A stretch of DNA of 64,000 bases from Musa acuminata AAA Group (GCF_036884655.1 NC_088348.1:20716501-20780500); one strand, 5' to 3'; numbered from the stretch's first letter, positions 45,001-57,596 are shown. Numbers and translations are program-made. The notes: generated by a model not told the origin, from the sequence alone.

Positions 45001-45097
45001 TGACCTTAGATAATTGAGATGGATCTCTGGTCATATGCCTTGAGCATCCACTATCAAGGTACCATCTCTTGCTCCTAGCTTGTGATGGTGTATGTCT
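42084..45097 (-). pseudogene. pol: Copia-4 pol: protease, integrase, RT, RNase H (broken)
   Basis: After the TAG at 45098-45100 the minus strand reads the YLDSGC protease region, then GAG-pre-integrase (LWHRRLGQASM, ORF 45034-44612). The integrase core is interrupted around 44600-44160 and resumes at MLNEHSLPKYFWAEAIN. The RT (43559-43233) has a 12-codon loss between WVFRN and ARLV. Frame changes between 43233 and 42971 put the YVDD DNA out of frame. RNase H has ALSITEAEYIVAS and HSRTKHIDI, then a CGA-to-TGA stop at 42228, and the C-terminus ends at a TGA at 42084-42086. Many independent breaks; dead copy. Confidence 0.9.
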
Positions 45098-45520
45098 CTA
45101 CAAGAAAGGATAATTTTTAGGTACCCATTTGCTTTTGGGTGCCTCAAAAACTGATCTACATTGTTTATCATGTTGCATAGAGTTTATCATGGTTCCTTTA
45201 GGAACCCAAATTAATTTGTTCAGACTAATATCAAACGCAGTTTCATAAACCGAAACACGATTGAACTCATTTTTATCAAGCACACAAAATAAGGCATTCA
45301 TAGCCTTTGCATTAAGAGTGAAAGTCTTCTTCTCCAATTCATTCCAATCGATCATTGGAAGATAAGACTTTGAAAATCCATTTTCAATAAGATTCCAAAG
45401 TTCAAAATCCATTGAAATAAGGAAGATCCTCATTCGGGTCATCCAATAGGTGTAGTCCATCCCATTGAACATGGGTGGATGTGTAATAGAGTGGCCCTCT
45501 TGGTTTCCGGCGTATACCAT
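45098..45520 (-). pseudogene. gag: Copia-4 gag with central deletion
   Basis: Start MVYAGNQEGHSITHPP. The first ~100 codons are normal up to YETAFDI, which is joined in frame to SLNKLIWVPKGTMINS, the last part of gag. The deletion removes most of the capsid region, both zinc knuckles and the acidic linker. The remaining frame is open for 140 codons and ends at NYPFL-TAG, the conserved gag/pol boundary stop. Confidence 0.92.
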
Positions 45521-45556
45521 CTCTCTTGGGTTTTAATCCATTTGAGAGTTAAACCC

Positions 45557-45570
45557 GCTCTGATACCAAT
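45557..45570 (-). promoter_or_regulatory. Primer-binding site of Copia-4
   Basis: The minus strand reads ATTGGTATCAGAGC after the 5' LTR. Confidence 0.9.
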
Positions 45571-46999
45571 TGTTAGGATCAAGAGCACTAAGAGGGGGGG
45601 GTGAATTAGTGCAGCGGAAAACTTTCGACGTTTAAAACTGCGTTCGTATGATGAAATTGTTTCCGACGTAAAACCATTTTCGAAAACTTAACTTGAAAGG
45701 GAGTTCGTAAAGGAGTGCAGCAAAAGTAAAGAGGAAGTAAAGCACATATGGAGGTTTGCAGTATGGTAAGCAGCAAGAATAAATGCAAACCAGAAAGCAC
45801 TACAATTTTAGAGTGGTTCGGTCAATCTTGACCTACATCCACTTTTGGCTTCCTCCTCCGATGAGGTCACTGACATCAACTAGAGGCCTTCCTTCAATAG
45901 GCGAAGGCCAACCACCCTTTTACAGTTTCACTCCTTTTGACGGACTTAGGAGACAACCCTTACAGAATTTCCTTTCCTCTCTTGACAGATCAAAACTTGG
46001 AAGAAAAGAGGAAGGAGAACTTTTAACTCATACAACACTTTTGAGCTCTAAAAATCATAGAGTAAGATTGGATATTTGGTGCATTTGGTTGCCCTTTCAT
46101 TGCTAAAAGGGTGGGGTATTTATAGGCCCCAAACCAGTTTGAATTCCGAGCTCAAAACTATCATCTCCCTAAATTTCGGGGTCTGGCAGTTGCACCGCCT
46201 GGCAGAGCTCGGAGACGGAGCCTCTGGGTAGTGCCACCTCCTGTCAGGGGCGGTTGCACTACCCACTCTTGGCCCGAGACTGAGCCTAGGCGGTGCCACC
46301 GCCTGACTAGGGCGGTTGCACTGCTTGGCAAAGCTTGGAGATCGAGCTCAGGCGGTTCCACCGCCTGTCAGGGGTGGTTGCACTGCCCAGCCTAGCTCGG
46401 AGACTGAGCCCTGGGCAATGCCACAACCGACCTAGGCGGTGCCACCGCCGACCTAGGCGATGCCACCGCCGGCCAAGAAATCTGGGTCCGAATGGGCTAA
46501 TCCATTTGGCCAAATTTGGGTCTATCAAGGGCCCAATTGCCCCAAGATTAAGTTAATGGGATCACCTCCCATTTCTAACTTAATCATCGTGCTAACTATG
46601 ATATTTCTTAAGACATTTACTGCAACTTGCTCTGGTGCATCAATCGCTTCTTCCGGCGAGCTTCCGGCGAACTTCCGTCGATCATCCGATGAACCCTTGG
46701 TGATGCTCCTACGGACTTTCGGCAAACTCCTGGACTTGCGATGATCCACTTGGCGAGTTCTGATGAGCTTCTATTGGCAAGCTCCTGGACTTCTCGGATT
46801 TGTTCTCGCAGAACCTCCGCGACGACCGTCCGGACTTCCGTCGAACTCTCGAACTCCCAACGTGATCTTAGTCTTGATTCCGACGTAACTCCTGCTGCAT
46901 GTCTTACTTTCATTGTAGTTAATCCTGCACACTTATCTCAACATATGGATTAGATAACAAATGACAATTGACTTCATCATCAAAATCTGAGATTCAACA
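45571..46999 (-). repeat. 5' LTR of Copia-4 (1429 bp)
   Basis: TGTTAGGATC to GATTCAACA, TATA box at 46117-46124 (minus) and dyads at about 46183-46470. It is 63 bases shorter than its partner, mainly in the dyad region. Confidence 0.93.
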
Positions 47000-48398
47000 A
47001 ATTGGAAAATAAGACTTTCGCTCTAAATGCAAAGGCTATGAATGCCTTATTTTATGCACTTAATAAAAATGAGTTCAATCGTGTTTCGATTTATGAAACT
47101 ACATTTTATATTTGGCATACACTCAAAGTGACTCACGAAGACACGAGTAGTGTGAAAGAGTCAAAAATTAATCTTTTAGTACATTCTTATAAACTTTTTT
47201 GAATGAAACTAAGCGAGACCATAGGTGACATGTACACCCGTTTCACGGATGTCGTCAATGGTCTAAAAGGACTCGGTAAAAGTTTTTCAGATTTTGAGCT
47301 TGTTAATAAAATTCTAAGATCCCTTCTAAAGAGTTGGGACCCTAACGTCACTGTTATTCAAGAGGCTAAAGATTTAAACAACTTCTCTTTTGAAGAATTA
47401 ATCGGGTTATTAATGACCTACAAAATGACTTGCAAAGCTCATGAAGAGCATGAGAACACCCTTCTAAAGAACAAGAAGGATATGATTAGAACTCAAGAAG
47501 ACCACTTAAGAGAAAACTCAAGTGATGAGGACTTTGACGATGACTTGGCACTTCTAATAAGGAAATCTAAAAAATTCATTAAAAGAAATAAATTTAAGAA
47601 TGATACTAAAATAAATTTAAACCCAAAAAGGACCAAGTTATTTGCTACGAATGCAAGAAGCTGGGACACTATAAAAGTGATTGTCCCCAAGCCAAGAAGA
47701 GAACACCAAAGAAGAATGTGCTCAAAGCAACGTAGGATAACTCAAGCGCATCCGAAGAAGAGGAGTTCGACACCGAGCAAGTTGCTTATTATGCACTCAT
47801 AGCCATTGGAGAAGAGGTATCAAATTTAATTGATGCAGATTTATCATTTGATGAATTATTAAATGCTTTCCATGATTTATTTGATGAATGTAAAATAATT
47901 AGTAAAAAATATAAATTATTAAAAAAGGAGCATGATACTGTTGTTAGTAATTTTGATAAATTAAAAATTAAGCAAAATGATAGTTTAGTTCCATGTATGA
48001 AATGTAATGACTTAGAAATACTCCAAAAGGAGAACTTGCTACTCAAAAACACCTTGAAGAAATTTGAGGTTGGTACCAAGTCATTGAACATGATCCTTAC
48101 AAATAAGGGTCACGTTCATAAAAGAAGTGGAATTGGATTTATGAGAAGCTCTTATCAAAATCCAACCACCTTCATTAAAGGTCCTATCTTGCATATTTCG
48201 CACCAAAACAAATGTAACTTTTGTTACAAACATGGACATAGAACTTATCATTGTCCATTGAAGAAGGTTAGTCCAAGCAAATTGATTTAGGTTCCAAAAG
48301 GAACCATAAAGAATTCCATGCAATATGATAAACAATTTAGATCGATTTTTGAGGCACCCAAGGTCAAATGGGTATCTAAAAATCATCCTTTTTTATAG
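47000..48398 (+). pseudogene. gag: Copia-3 gag, 3' piece (broken)
   Basis: This continues gag after Copia-4 (KTFALNAKAMNALF). A CGA-to-TGA stop lies just before MKLSETIGDMYTRF (47200-47202), and there is a frameshift after NDTK near 47610, so the first knuckle DNA (CYECKKLGHYKSDC) is read out of frame. The acidic SSDEDFDDD segment and the second knuckle CNFCYKHGHRTYHC (about 48210) are recognisable. TGG-to-TAG follows NKLI (48287-48289). It ends with TAG at 48396-48398 after NHPFL, as in the other copies. Confidence 0.9.
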
Positions 48399-51300
48399 AA
48401 ACATACATCACCTCATACTAAGAGCAAGAGATGGTACCTTGATAGTAGATGCTCAAGGCATATGACCGGAGATCCATCTCAATTCTCTAAGCTCACTAGC
48501 ATAGACAAAGGCTATGTCACCTTCGGAGACAACAACAAGGGTAAAATCATCGACAAAGGAACCATATGTAACAAATCCAACTTCTTTATTGAAGACGTTT
48601 TGTTAGTTGATGGTTTAAAACATAACCTCTTGAGTATTAGTCAATTGTGTGATAAAAGATATATTGTCAAATTCGAATCTAATATTTGCGTCATTGAAAA
48701 CCCACACAAAAACACATCTATGATTGCATTAAAATAAAATAACGTATACACCATTGACATCAATTATCTTTGTAATGAAATGTGTTTCTGAGTTTTGAAT
48801 GACGGTGCTTGGCTTTGGCATAGGAGATTAGGTCATACTAGTATGAAACTAATCACCCAAATTTCATCCAAAGAACTTGTAAGAGGAATTCCTCGTATCA
48901 AGTTCATCAAAGATAAGGTGTGTGATGCTTGTCAATTAGGAAAACAAATAAAGGGTATCTTCAAATCTAAGAATCAAATAAGCACCTCTAGACCTTTGTA
49001 ATTGATCCATATTAACTTATTCGGACCAATTTCTACATTAAGCCTAAGAGGTAGCAAATACGCTTTTGTTATTATAAATGATTATAGTAGATACACATGG
49101 ACTTATTTTTTGAAACACAAAGTGAATGCTTTAGATATTTCACCAAGTTTTGTAAACTTGTTCAAAATGAAAAGGGCTCTATGATTTCATCAATTCGAAG
49201 TGATCACGGTGGTGAATTTCAAAACCATAATTTTCAAGAATTTTATAAATCTAATGGATATAACCACAACTTCCCTACTCCAAGATATCCTCAACAAAAT
49301 AGAGTAGTAGAAAGAAAGAATAGAAATTTACAAGAAATGGTAAGAACCATGTTGAATGAACATAGTCTACCCAAAAATTTTTGGGCCGAAGCCATAAACA
49401 CGGCATGCTATGTTATGAATAGAATTCTAGTAGGACCCTTACTCACCAAACTCCTTATGAGTTATGGAACAACAAAAAACCAAATGTTTCATATTTTAAA
49501 GTTTTTGGGTGTAAGTGTTTTATATTGAATGAAAAAAATGCCTTAGGAAAATTTGATGCTAAATCCGATGAAGAAATTTTTCTTGGTTATTCCTCGATTT
49601 CTAAAGCATTTTGTATCTTTAATAAAAGAACTTTAACTATAGAGGAACTCATTCATGTTGTTTTCAATGAGATTTTTGAAATCAATAAAAATGATTTTGA
49701 TGATGATGTTAATTTCGGTTCCCTGAATTTAAATGAAACCCCTTCTCCAACTAGCAACTTAGATGCATTCACTTCCGAAACATCCTTACCCAAGGATTGG
49801 AAGTATGTAGATGCTCATCCTAAGGAGCTAATCATAGGAGACACATCTAAGGGGGTTCAAACATGTTCTTCTCTTAAAAATTTTTGTGCCAACGCCGCTT
49901 TTCTCTCCCAAATTGAACCTAAATGTATTGACGAAGCCATGAAAGATGATTCATGGATTATCGCAATGTAAGATGAGTTAAATCAATTTGAGAGAAATGA
50001 GGTGTGGAAGCTTGTTTCTAGGCCAAATGACTATTTAGTTATTGGTACTAAATGGGTCTTTAGAAACAAGTAAGATGAATCTGGTATCATGGTTAGAAAC
50101 AAGGCTAGATTAGTGGCTAAAAGTTTCAACCAAGAAGAATATATCGATTACGAAGAAACCTTCACTCCTGTGACTTGATTAGAAGCCATAAGGATGCTCC
50201 TTGCCTATACTAGTAGTAATAATTTTAAGTTATTTCAAATGAATGTTAAAAGTGCTTTTCTTAATGGCTTTATTTCCGAAGAAGTTTATGTTAAACAACC
50301 TCCCGGATTTGAAAATAATAGTCTCACTAATCATGTGTTTAAATTTACTAAAGCTCTCTATGGTTTAAAACAAACCCTAAGGGCTTGGTATGAGAGACTT
50401 AGTTCATTTCTTATTGAAAATAATTTCTCTAAAGGCAAGGTCGATACTATATTGTTTATCAAAAATTTTAAAAATTATTTTCTCATTGTTCAAATTTATG
50501 TTAATGATATTATCTTCGGTTCCATGAACAAATCTTTTTGTGAATCTTTTGCTAAAAAGTATGAGCCTTGAATTTGAAATGAGTTTGATGGGAGAATTAA
50601 CCTTCTTTTTAGGTTTATAAATCAAACAACTAAGTAATGGCACATTTATTAGTCAAACAAAATATGCTTTAGATTTGCTAAAAATGTTTAATATGGATAG
50701 CTCAAAAGCTATCAACACTCCTTTGAGGACCTCCACTAAGTTAGAAATTGATAAAAGTAGATAAAGCTTTGATCAAAAAACTTATAGGGGTATGATAAGA
50801 AGTTTACTTTACCTCACTACAACTAGACCGGATATCATGTTTAGTGTAGGACTTTGTGCTAGGTTTCAATCTAATCCTAAGATATCTTATATCAAAGTAG
50901 TTAAAAGAATACTTAAATATCTTAAAGGAACCACAAATCTAGGATTATGGTATCCAAGATCCAAAAATTTTGAGTTAATTGCTTATGCTGATGTAGATTT
51001 TGCTGAATGTAGACTAGATAGAAAAAACTCATCAGGAATATGTCAATTTTTAGAACATGCCCTTGTTTCCTAGTCATCCAAGAAACAAAACTCGGTTGCA
51101 CTATCAACAACCGAAGCTGAGTATATTGCAGCTAGTGCATACTGTGCACAAATTGTGTGGATGAAAAACATCTTAGAAGATTATAAAATTAATCTTAAAA
51201 ATATTCCCATTAAATGTGATAACACAAGTATAATATGTTTAACAAAGAATCACATTCAACACTCAAGAACAAAGCATATTGATATTAGACATCACTTTAT

Positions 51301-51448
51301 ACGAGATCATGTCACTAATCATGATGTAATTATAGTGTTCATTGATACTAAACATTAACTAGCTGATATTTTTACAAAACCTTTAAGTGAAGAATAATTT
51401 GATTTCATTAGAAGAGAATTAGGACTATTGATTTATCCAAATGCATGA
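48399..51448 (+). pseudogene. pol: Copia-3 pol: protease, integrase, RT, RNase H (heavily mutated)
   Basis: YLDSRCSRHMTGD shows a Gly-to-Arg change in the protease active site. GAG-pre-integrase: LWHRRLGHTSM at about 48810. The integrase has SDHGGEF (about 49200) and RVVERKNR (about 49300), with a frame change at 49100-49180. [15 protein letters not shown]; the catalytic YVDD is YVND (50497-50508). RNase H: ALSTTEAEYIAAS and HSRTKHIDIRHHF. I count roughly ten stops explained by CAA, CGA or TGG transitions, for example at about 48735, 48999, 49969, 50071, 50177, 50620, 51071, 51357 and 51395. The C-terminus ends at 51446-51448. Confidence 0.9.
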
Positions 51449-52352
51449 ACTTATTAAATTGGTTTTTCAGACTTTCTTGATTCTATGATCAATCACTTAA
51501 TGTTGAAAATCTTATGATACGAATTTTACATGACTATATGCTTCAATAACATTTTAGAAATTGTGTGTCTTGATTTCCATGATGATAAGCATGTTTTACC
51601 TTCATGATTGTGTTTGAAAAGCTATAGCAAAACTTTGTCCGAATGCATGAATTTGTTAAACTTCATTTTCGGACTTTCTTGATCCTAACAATGCATGATT
51701 TTGTATTTCTCTTCCAAATTAAATGTATTTCTTGAATGGAGCTTTCATGAGCCTATATCATATCAAGTTTATTTCATATCAATGCTCCATGATTTTTGAC
51801 ATATGGAATTGATTAACAAATGCATCTCTCATGGATTTACCTTGTGAAAAATGATTTTTAATCGAGAAATGAATTTGATGAAATAAATTCCTTCTTGATG
51901 AAGGAAGATTTTTTTTTAATTAACACTTGCAAGAATTTAATTTCACATGTATATCTTGATTCTTGTAAAAATGAAGCATGATTTAATCTCTTATCATTTT
52001 TAACTTCATTCAAAGTTAGTTCGCAATGGCTTTTCTCCTTCATGCAAAACGTAAATGACAAATAAGGAAGAAGTAATGAAAGCTATCTCCTTAATGGACT
52101 TTTGAATGATACCATGTTATGATTGCTTAAAAAATAATTTGTATAAATGGTATCTTATGGTTGAAAAATAACATGAATCTTACCACACTTACTACTATGC
52201 TTGAAATACGCTTGAATCATTCTCCTTTTTGTTGATGACAAAGGGGGAGAAATATGTGGTAAATTGATGATAGAATGAATTGCTATGATTGTCATATTTG
52301 CATTAATGATAAGATATCTAGAGCTTACATTGTAATTTTACAATGTTGATAT
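51449..52352 (+). other. 3' noncoding region of Copia-3, first part
   Basis: AT-rich with no gene; one hairpin/PPT-like motif at 52220-52251. Confidence 0.75.
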
Positions 52353-54022
52353 TGTTAGGATCAAGAGCACTAAGAGGGGGGGGTGAATTAGTGCAGCGGA
52401 AAACCTTCTACAATTAAAAAAACTACGTTCGTTCGATAAAAGTGATTTCAGTAAGAAAGCCGATTCGCAAATCACTTTAACTTTTGATTAAGTGAGATGC
52501 AGCAAAGATATAAATGCAGTTTGCAGTTATGGTTCAAATCAGATAGTAGGTGCAAACTGAAATATGATATCCGTATGAAAAAACTTATTTACGTCTAAAT
52601 GCTAATTTGTAAATCACTTGATTAAGCAAGATGCAGTTAAAGCAAGGATATAAAGGCAGTTTGCAGTTATGATAGAAATCAAAATGTAAACGCAAACTGA
52701 AATATGATGATCGTACGATAAAACTGATTTACGTCTAAACGCCGATTCGGAAAGTGTAAAGCTTGAAACCCAATCGTATATGCGCAGAAAGCAGTAAGCT
52801 TTTGAGGAGGTTTGCAGTAAAGATAATGTGCTCAAAGTAAATGCAAACCGAGATTTAGAGTGGTTTGTTCAATCTTGACCTACATCCACTTTTAGCTTCC
52901 TCCACCGACAAGGTCACCAACGTCCACTAGAGGCCTTCCTTCAATAGGCGAAGGCCAACTACCCTTTTACAGTTTCACTCCTTTTGACGGGCTTAGGAGA
53001 CAACCCTTACAGAATTTTCTCTCCTCTCTTTAAAGATCAGAACTTAGAAGAAAAGGGAGAGAAGAACTTTTGGCCTTTACAACAATTTTGAGCTCTAAAA
53101 ATCACATAATAAGATCAGGATTTCGGTGTATTTTTTGTGCTCTTTCAGTGCTGAAAGGGTGGGGTATTTATAGGCCCCAACCCAGTTTGAATTTCGAGCA
53201 CAAAACTATCAATTCCCAGAATTCCGGGATCTGGCGGTTGCACCGCCTGGTAGAGCTCAAAGACTGAGCTTCTGGACAGTGCCACCTCCTATCAGGGGCG
53301 GTTGCACCTCCTGCCGGAGCTCGAAGACCAAGCTCAGGCGGTGCCACCGCCTGACTGAGGCGGTTGCACCTCTTGCCAGAGCTCGAAGACCGAGCTCAGG
53401 AGGTGCCACCTCCTGTCAAGGGCAGTTGCACCACCTAGTCTCGCTCGGAGACTGAGCCCAGGTGGTGCCACCGCCTGGCTGGGGCGGTTCAATCGCTTGG
53501 CAGAAATCAGGGTCCGAATAGGTTGATCCATTCGGCCCAATTTGGGTTTTTCAATGGCCCAATTGCCCCAAGATTAAGTTAATGGGATCACCTCCCATTT
53601 CCAACTTAATCATTGTGCTAACTACGATATTTCCTAAGACATTTACTGCAACTTGCTCCGGTGCGTCAATCGCTTCTTACGGTGAGCTTCCGACGAACTT
53701 TCGTCGATCATCCGATGAACCCTCGGTGATGCTCCTGCGGACTTCCGGCAAACTCCTGGACTTGCGACGATCCACTTGGCGAGTTCCGACGAGCTTCTTT
53801 GGCAAGCTCATGGACTTCTCGGATTTGTTCCCGCAGAACCTCCGACGACTGTCCGAACTTCCGTCGAACTCTCGAACTCCCAACGTGATCATTGTCTTGA
53901 CTCTAGCGCAACTCCTGCTGCATATCTTACTTTCATCGTAGTTAATCCTACACACTTATCTCAACATATAGATTAGATAACAAATGACAATTGACTTTAT
54001 CATCAAAATCTGAGATTCAACA
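52353..54022 (-). mobile_element. Solo LTR of the Copia-1/-4 subfamily (1670 bp), minus strand
   Basis: A single LTR from TGTTAGGATC to GATTCAACA flanked by perfect GATAT duplications (52348-52352 and 54023-54027). There is no internal sequence, so it derives from LTR-LTR recombination. The TATA box is at 53165-53172 (minus) and dyads at 53232-53500. It splits the 3' noncoding region of Copia-3. Confidence 0.95.
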
Positions 54023-54394
54023 GATATCTTACCATATGATGAATTGCTATGATTGCCATTTTTGCATCATGTTAAGATATCTAGAGCTTATATCACAATC
54101 TTACAAATTGATATCTTGCCATGTGATGAATTGCTACGATTGCTATCTCTCACATATGAAATATAAGACTTGAAAATGGATGTCAAGCCTTGACATCATT
54201 TTCAGAAGGATACATCATGATAGGAATCATGATGGGGGAATTGATAAGTTTAAATGAACTTAACTTATCAATATGTCTCTTGAATTCAAAGGCTTTGAAT
54301 TCAGGAATGACTTATCTCAAGTATGGCATATAGATAGGGGGAGTTAAGGTTAACTCCATCATCAATTGATTGTCATCATCAAAAAAGGGGAGAT
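54023..54394 (+). other. 3' noncoding end and PPT of Copia-3
   Basis: It resumes after the solo LTR and includes TCTAACTCC-type sequence preceding the PPT AAAAAAGGGGAGAT at 54380-54394. Confidence 0.8.
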
Positions 54395-55109
54395 TGTTAA
54401 ATCTCGGATTTTGATGATGAAGTCAATTGTCATTTGGTTATCCAATCCGTATGTTGAGATAAGTGTACAGGATTAACTACGATGGCAGTAAGACATGCAG
54501 CAAGTGTTAAGCCGGAGTCAAGACCAAGATCACGTTGGGGGTTCGAGAGTTCGTCGGAAGTCCGAACGGTCGTCGAGGTCCTACGGGAACAATTCAAGAA
54601 GTCCAGGAGCTTGCCAAAAAAGCTCATCGGAACTCGCCAAGAGGATCGTCATGAGTCCAGGAGTCTGCCGGGAGCCCGTCGGAGCATTGTCGAGGGTTCG
54701 TCAGATGTTCACCAGAAGTTCGCCGGAAGCTCGCCGAAAGAAGCAATTGACGCATTGGAACACGATCTGTAGTATTGATGTCTTAATTGTCATAGTTAGC
54801 TTGTAGATTAAGTTAGGATTGGGAGGTGATTCCATTAACTTAATCTGCGGCCAATTGGGCCCTTGGCAAACCCAAATTGGGCCGAATGGATCAACCCATT
54901 CGGACCTAGAATTCTTGGCCAACGGTGGCACCGCCCAGGAGACTCGGTCTCCAAGGAGTTCTGGGCGGTAGTACCACCCCTATCAGGCGATGGTATCGCC
55001 GGCAGTTATTACTTCCAACGGTGGTACCGCCCTTGTCAAGCGATGCTACCGCCTGAGCTCGATCTCCGAGTAATGTCAGGCGATAGTACCACCCAGACTG
55101 AGCAGTGGT
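54395..55109 (+). repeat. 3' LTR of Copia-3, first 715 bp
   Basis: Starts TGTTAAATCTCGG (one change from consensus) and matches the 5' LTR at 33155 up to CTGAGCAGTGGT, where LTR-H interrupts it. Confidence 0.9.
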
Positions 55110-56282
55110 TGTTGAATCTCGTATTTTGATGATGAAACCACTTGATATGTATTTATAATTTAAACTGCATTTTGAGTGATGCAGGTCTACTCGATCAGGA
55201 TTAGACAGTTAACGCAGGAGGAATTTACGTTGTGCCGGAGGAGATCACGTTAGGATATTGGATGGCAAAAGACTTCGGACGTCGGGCATCGGGCCAAGAG
55301 CGGAATTGCACCAAGGATATCGGGGTTGCAAAGGTAAACCGCCGATTGGGCAACAAGCCGTAAGAGAGGACGATGCGCTGAAGAATCGGACGAAGCGCTA
55401 ACCAATAACGTGCCGGGCAACAGAATGTCAATTCACATTGTAATAATTGTCTAGATCGGAGTAGAGTTTTGGCTTATGTGTGCAGGATTAACTACGATAA
55501 CGATGAAGACATAAAGCAAAACAAAGTGTCGGAGTCAAGCGCAAAGGATTTGTTGCGAGTTCGAGAGTTCGACGAAAGTCCGAAGGTTTGTCGGGAATGC
55601 TGCCGGAACTAGCCGAGAATGAGTAGGGACCTTGCCAAAGGGTTTTTCGGAAGCTCGCCAGAAGGTTCATTGGAAGTTCGCGGAGCTCGCCGAGAAAGAT
55701 CGGAGCTTGCCAAAGATGCTCGTTGGAACTCGCCAAGATCAAATCGTGAAGTCTAGGAGCTTGCCGGGAGTCCGCAGAATGGTTTCCGAGAGTTTATCGA
55801 AAGACCGTCGGAAGTTCGTCGGAAGCTCGCCGAAAAAAGTCTTGACTTACGAACTTTGTAATAGCTTAGAAAATGTCTTTAAATTCATAGTTAGCACATT
55901 AATTAGGGTTAGGATTAGGTGTTAATCCTATAACCCAAGTAGGGGCTAATTGGGCCCGAGTTCGGACTAGTTTGGGCCAAGTTTGGAGCCCAACCAGTGA
56001 GCTGAATTGGCCTAGGCGGTGGCACCACCTAGACTGGGTGGTGTCACCGCCCATCACCCGAGAGCTGGGCGGTGGCACCGCTTGACTGGGCGGTGGTACC
56101 GCCAGTCCACTGTCAATGTCAGACACTGACAAGCGGTGACACCGCCACTGACAGGCGGTGGCACCGCCGGCCTAAAAAACCCAAGAGAATTCAAAATTTG
56201 GAGCCCAAATTTGAATCCTCTTGAGGCCTATAAATACCCCTCATTTCTCAGTAAAGAAAACAACTTTTTGAGAAGCAATTGA
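55110..56282 (+). mobile_element. LTR-H: LTR of the element B/gag-only subfamily, interrupted by Copia-5
   Basis: Starts TGTTGAATCTCG with AAACCACTTGATATG as in element B and runs through the GAAG/CCGG block, dyads (56018-56170) and TATAAATA (56229-56236), then is cut 46 bases after the TATA box by Copia-5. The rest of the element, if any, lies beyond the window. Confidence 0.88.
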
Positions 56283-57544
56283 TGTTGAATCTCGGATTTT
56301 GATGATAAAATCAATTGATCGGTTAATTGATCTAATCCATATTATTGAGTTAAGTGTGTAGGATTAACTACGATAACCAGAAAACACAAAGCAAAAATAC
56401 CGGAGTCAAGTTCGATGGACGTTTAAGAGTCCAAAGAATCGTCGGAGATGCTGCCGGAACCAACCGAGAAGAAGTCGGGAACCTGTCGGAATTTTCGGAA
56501 GTTCACCGAAGAGATCGTCAGAGGTTCACGGAGATCACCGAGAAGGCTCGGCTACTCGTTAAAGTCATCACAAGTTCGGGACCTTGCTGAGAGTCCGTCG
56601 AAAGACGTTCGTCGGAAAGCTCGCCGGAACAAGACTCGACATTCGCGGTTGAAAACTTGCTTAGGATGTTTTTGTGTTATGTAGTTCACTTGTAATTAGG
56701 ATTAGGATTAAGAGATAATCCTATATCCTGGTTAGGGGCCAATTGGGCCCAAAATTAGACTTGGTTTGGGCTAAATTTGAAGCCCAACCAGTGTACCGAA
56801 TGGTCTGGCGGTGGCACCGCCAGATTGGGCGGTTGCATCGCCCAGCGCCCGAGAGCTGGGCGGTTGCATCGCCCAGCGCACGAGAGCTGGGCGGTGGCAC
56901 CGCCCATCCACTGTCAGTGTCTGACACTGATAGGCGGTGGCACCGCCACTAACAGGCGGTGGCACCGCCAGCATCGAGAGCCCAAAGAGAATTCAAATTT
57001 TGGAGCCCAAATTTGAATCCTCTTAAGGCCTATAAATACCCCTCAAATCTCAGTTGAGATTACAACTTTTTGAGAAGCAATTGATTGAGAGAAAGGTCTT
57101 AGAAAAGTCTTAGCAAGTCTTGTTTTCAATTTGCTAGAGTGTTCACCTCCTTCTTTCTTGGTGAAAATTTGTAAGAGTGTGAACCGCTTGTAAAGAGTTG
57201 TAAGAGGGGTATTTACCCTTCCCCTTCAAGAGATTTGCTAGTGGAAGGTGGGAGCCTCATTGAAGAGGGCCTCGCAAGTGGATGTAGGTCATTTGACCGA
57301 ACCACTTTAAAATCGGCGTGATCTCTGGTTTGTATTTCATTATTGCTATTTACATTACTGCAAACCTTCTTACGTGCTTTATTTCCTCATTACCTTTGCT
57401 GCATATCTTTATGAACACGTGTTCAAGTTAAGCACTTCCGAATTCGATTTTTATCGTGTGAAAGATTTGTCAAAACTGACGTTTTAATCCGCTGCACTAA
57501 TTCACCCCCCCCCCCCCCCTCTTAGTGCCGCTCCGATCCTAACA
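56283..57544 (+). repeat. 5' LTR of Copia-5 (1262 bp)
   Basis: TGTTGAATCTCGG to CCGATCCTAACA, six dyads at 56806-56972, TATAAATA at 57031-57038 and a run of about 15 C near the end. It is a third LTR subfamily (ATAAAATCAATTGATC after the start) and the shortest complete LTR. Confidence 0.95.
57031..57038 (+). promoter_or_regulatory. TATA box of Copia-5 5' LTR
   Basis: TATAAATA in GGCCTATAAATACCCC, 60 bases after the last dyad. Confidence 0.75.
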
Positions 57545-57558
57545 ATTGGTATCAGAGC
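57545..57558 (+). promoter_or_regulatory. Primer-binding site of Copia-5
   Basis: ATTGGTATCAGAGC, exact consensus. Confidence 0.9.
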
Positions 57559-57596
57559 TAGGCTCACTCTCATATTTGGTTTAATACCCAAGAGAT

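Larger units (their letters stand above)
34694..46999 (-). mobile_element. Copia-4: full-length SIRE-type element, minus strand, carrying element K
   Basis: 3' LTR 34694-36185, PPT 36186-36199, 3' noncoding split by K (37192-41751), pol 45097-42084, deleted gag 45520-45098, primer-binding site 45557-45570 and 5' LTR 45571-46999. Target duplication AATTA/AATTG in Copia-3 gag. Without K the element is about 7.7 kb, shorter than Copia-1 because most of gag is gone. Confidence 0.93.
33155..55109 (+). mobile_element. Copia-3: SIRE-type element split by Copia-4, a solo LTR and LTR-H
   Basis: The pieces in order are 5' LTR 33155-34458, primer-binding site, gag start 34508-34693, [Copia-4], gag/pol 47000-51448, 3' noncoding 51449-52352, [solo LTR], 54023-54379, PPT 54380-54394 and 3' LTR start 54395-55109, cut by LTR-H. 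Removing the insertions restores co-linear homology with Copia-5. It sits in Copia-2 pol with TGATA just before its left end; the right end is not in the window. Confidence 0.9.

Noticed and set aside
57545..57558. TGGTATCAGAGC and similar sites as tRNA gene pieces
   Set aside because: They sit exactly next to LTR ends and are primer-binding sites; no tRNA cloverleaf surrounds them.
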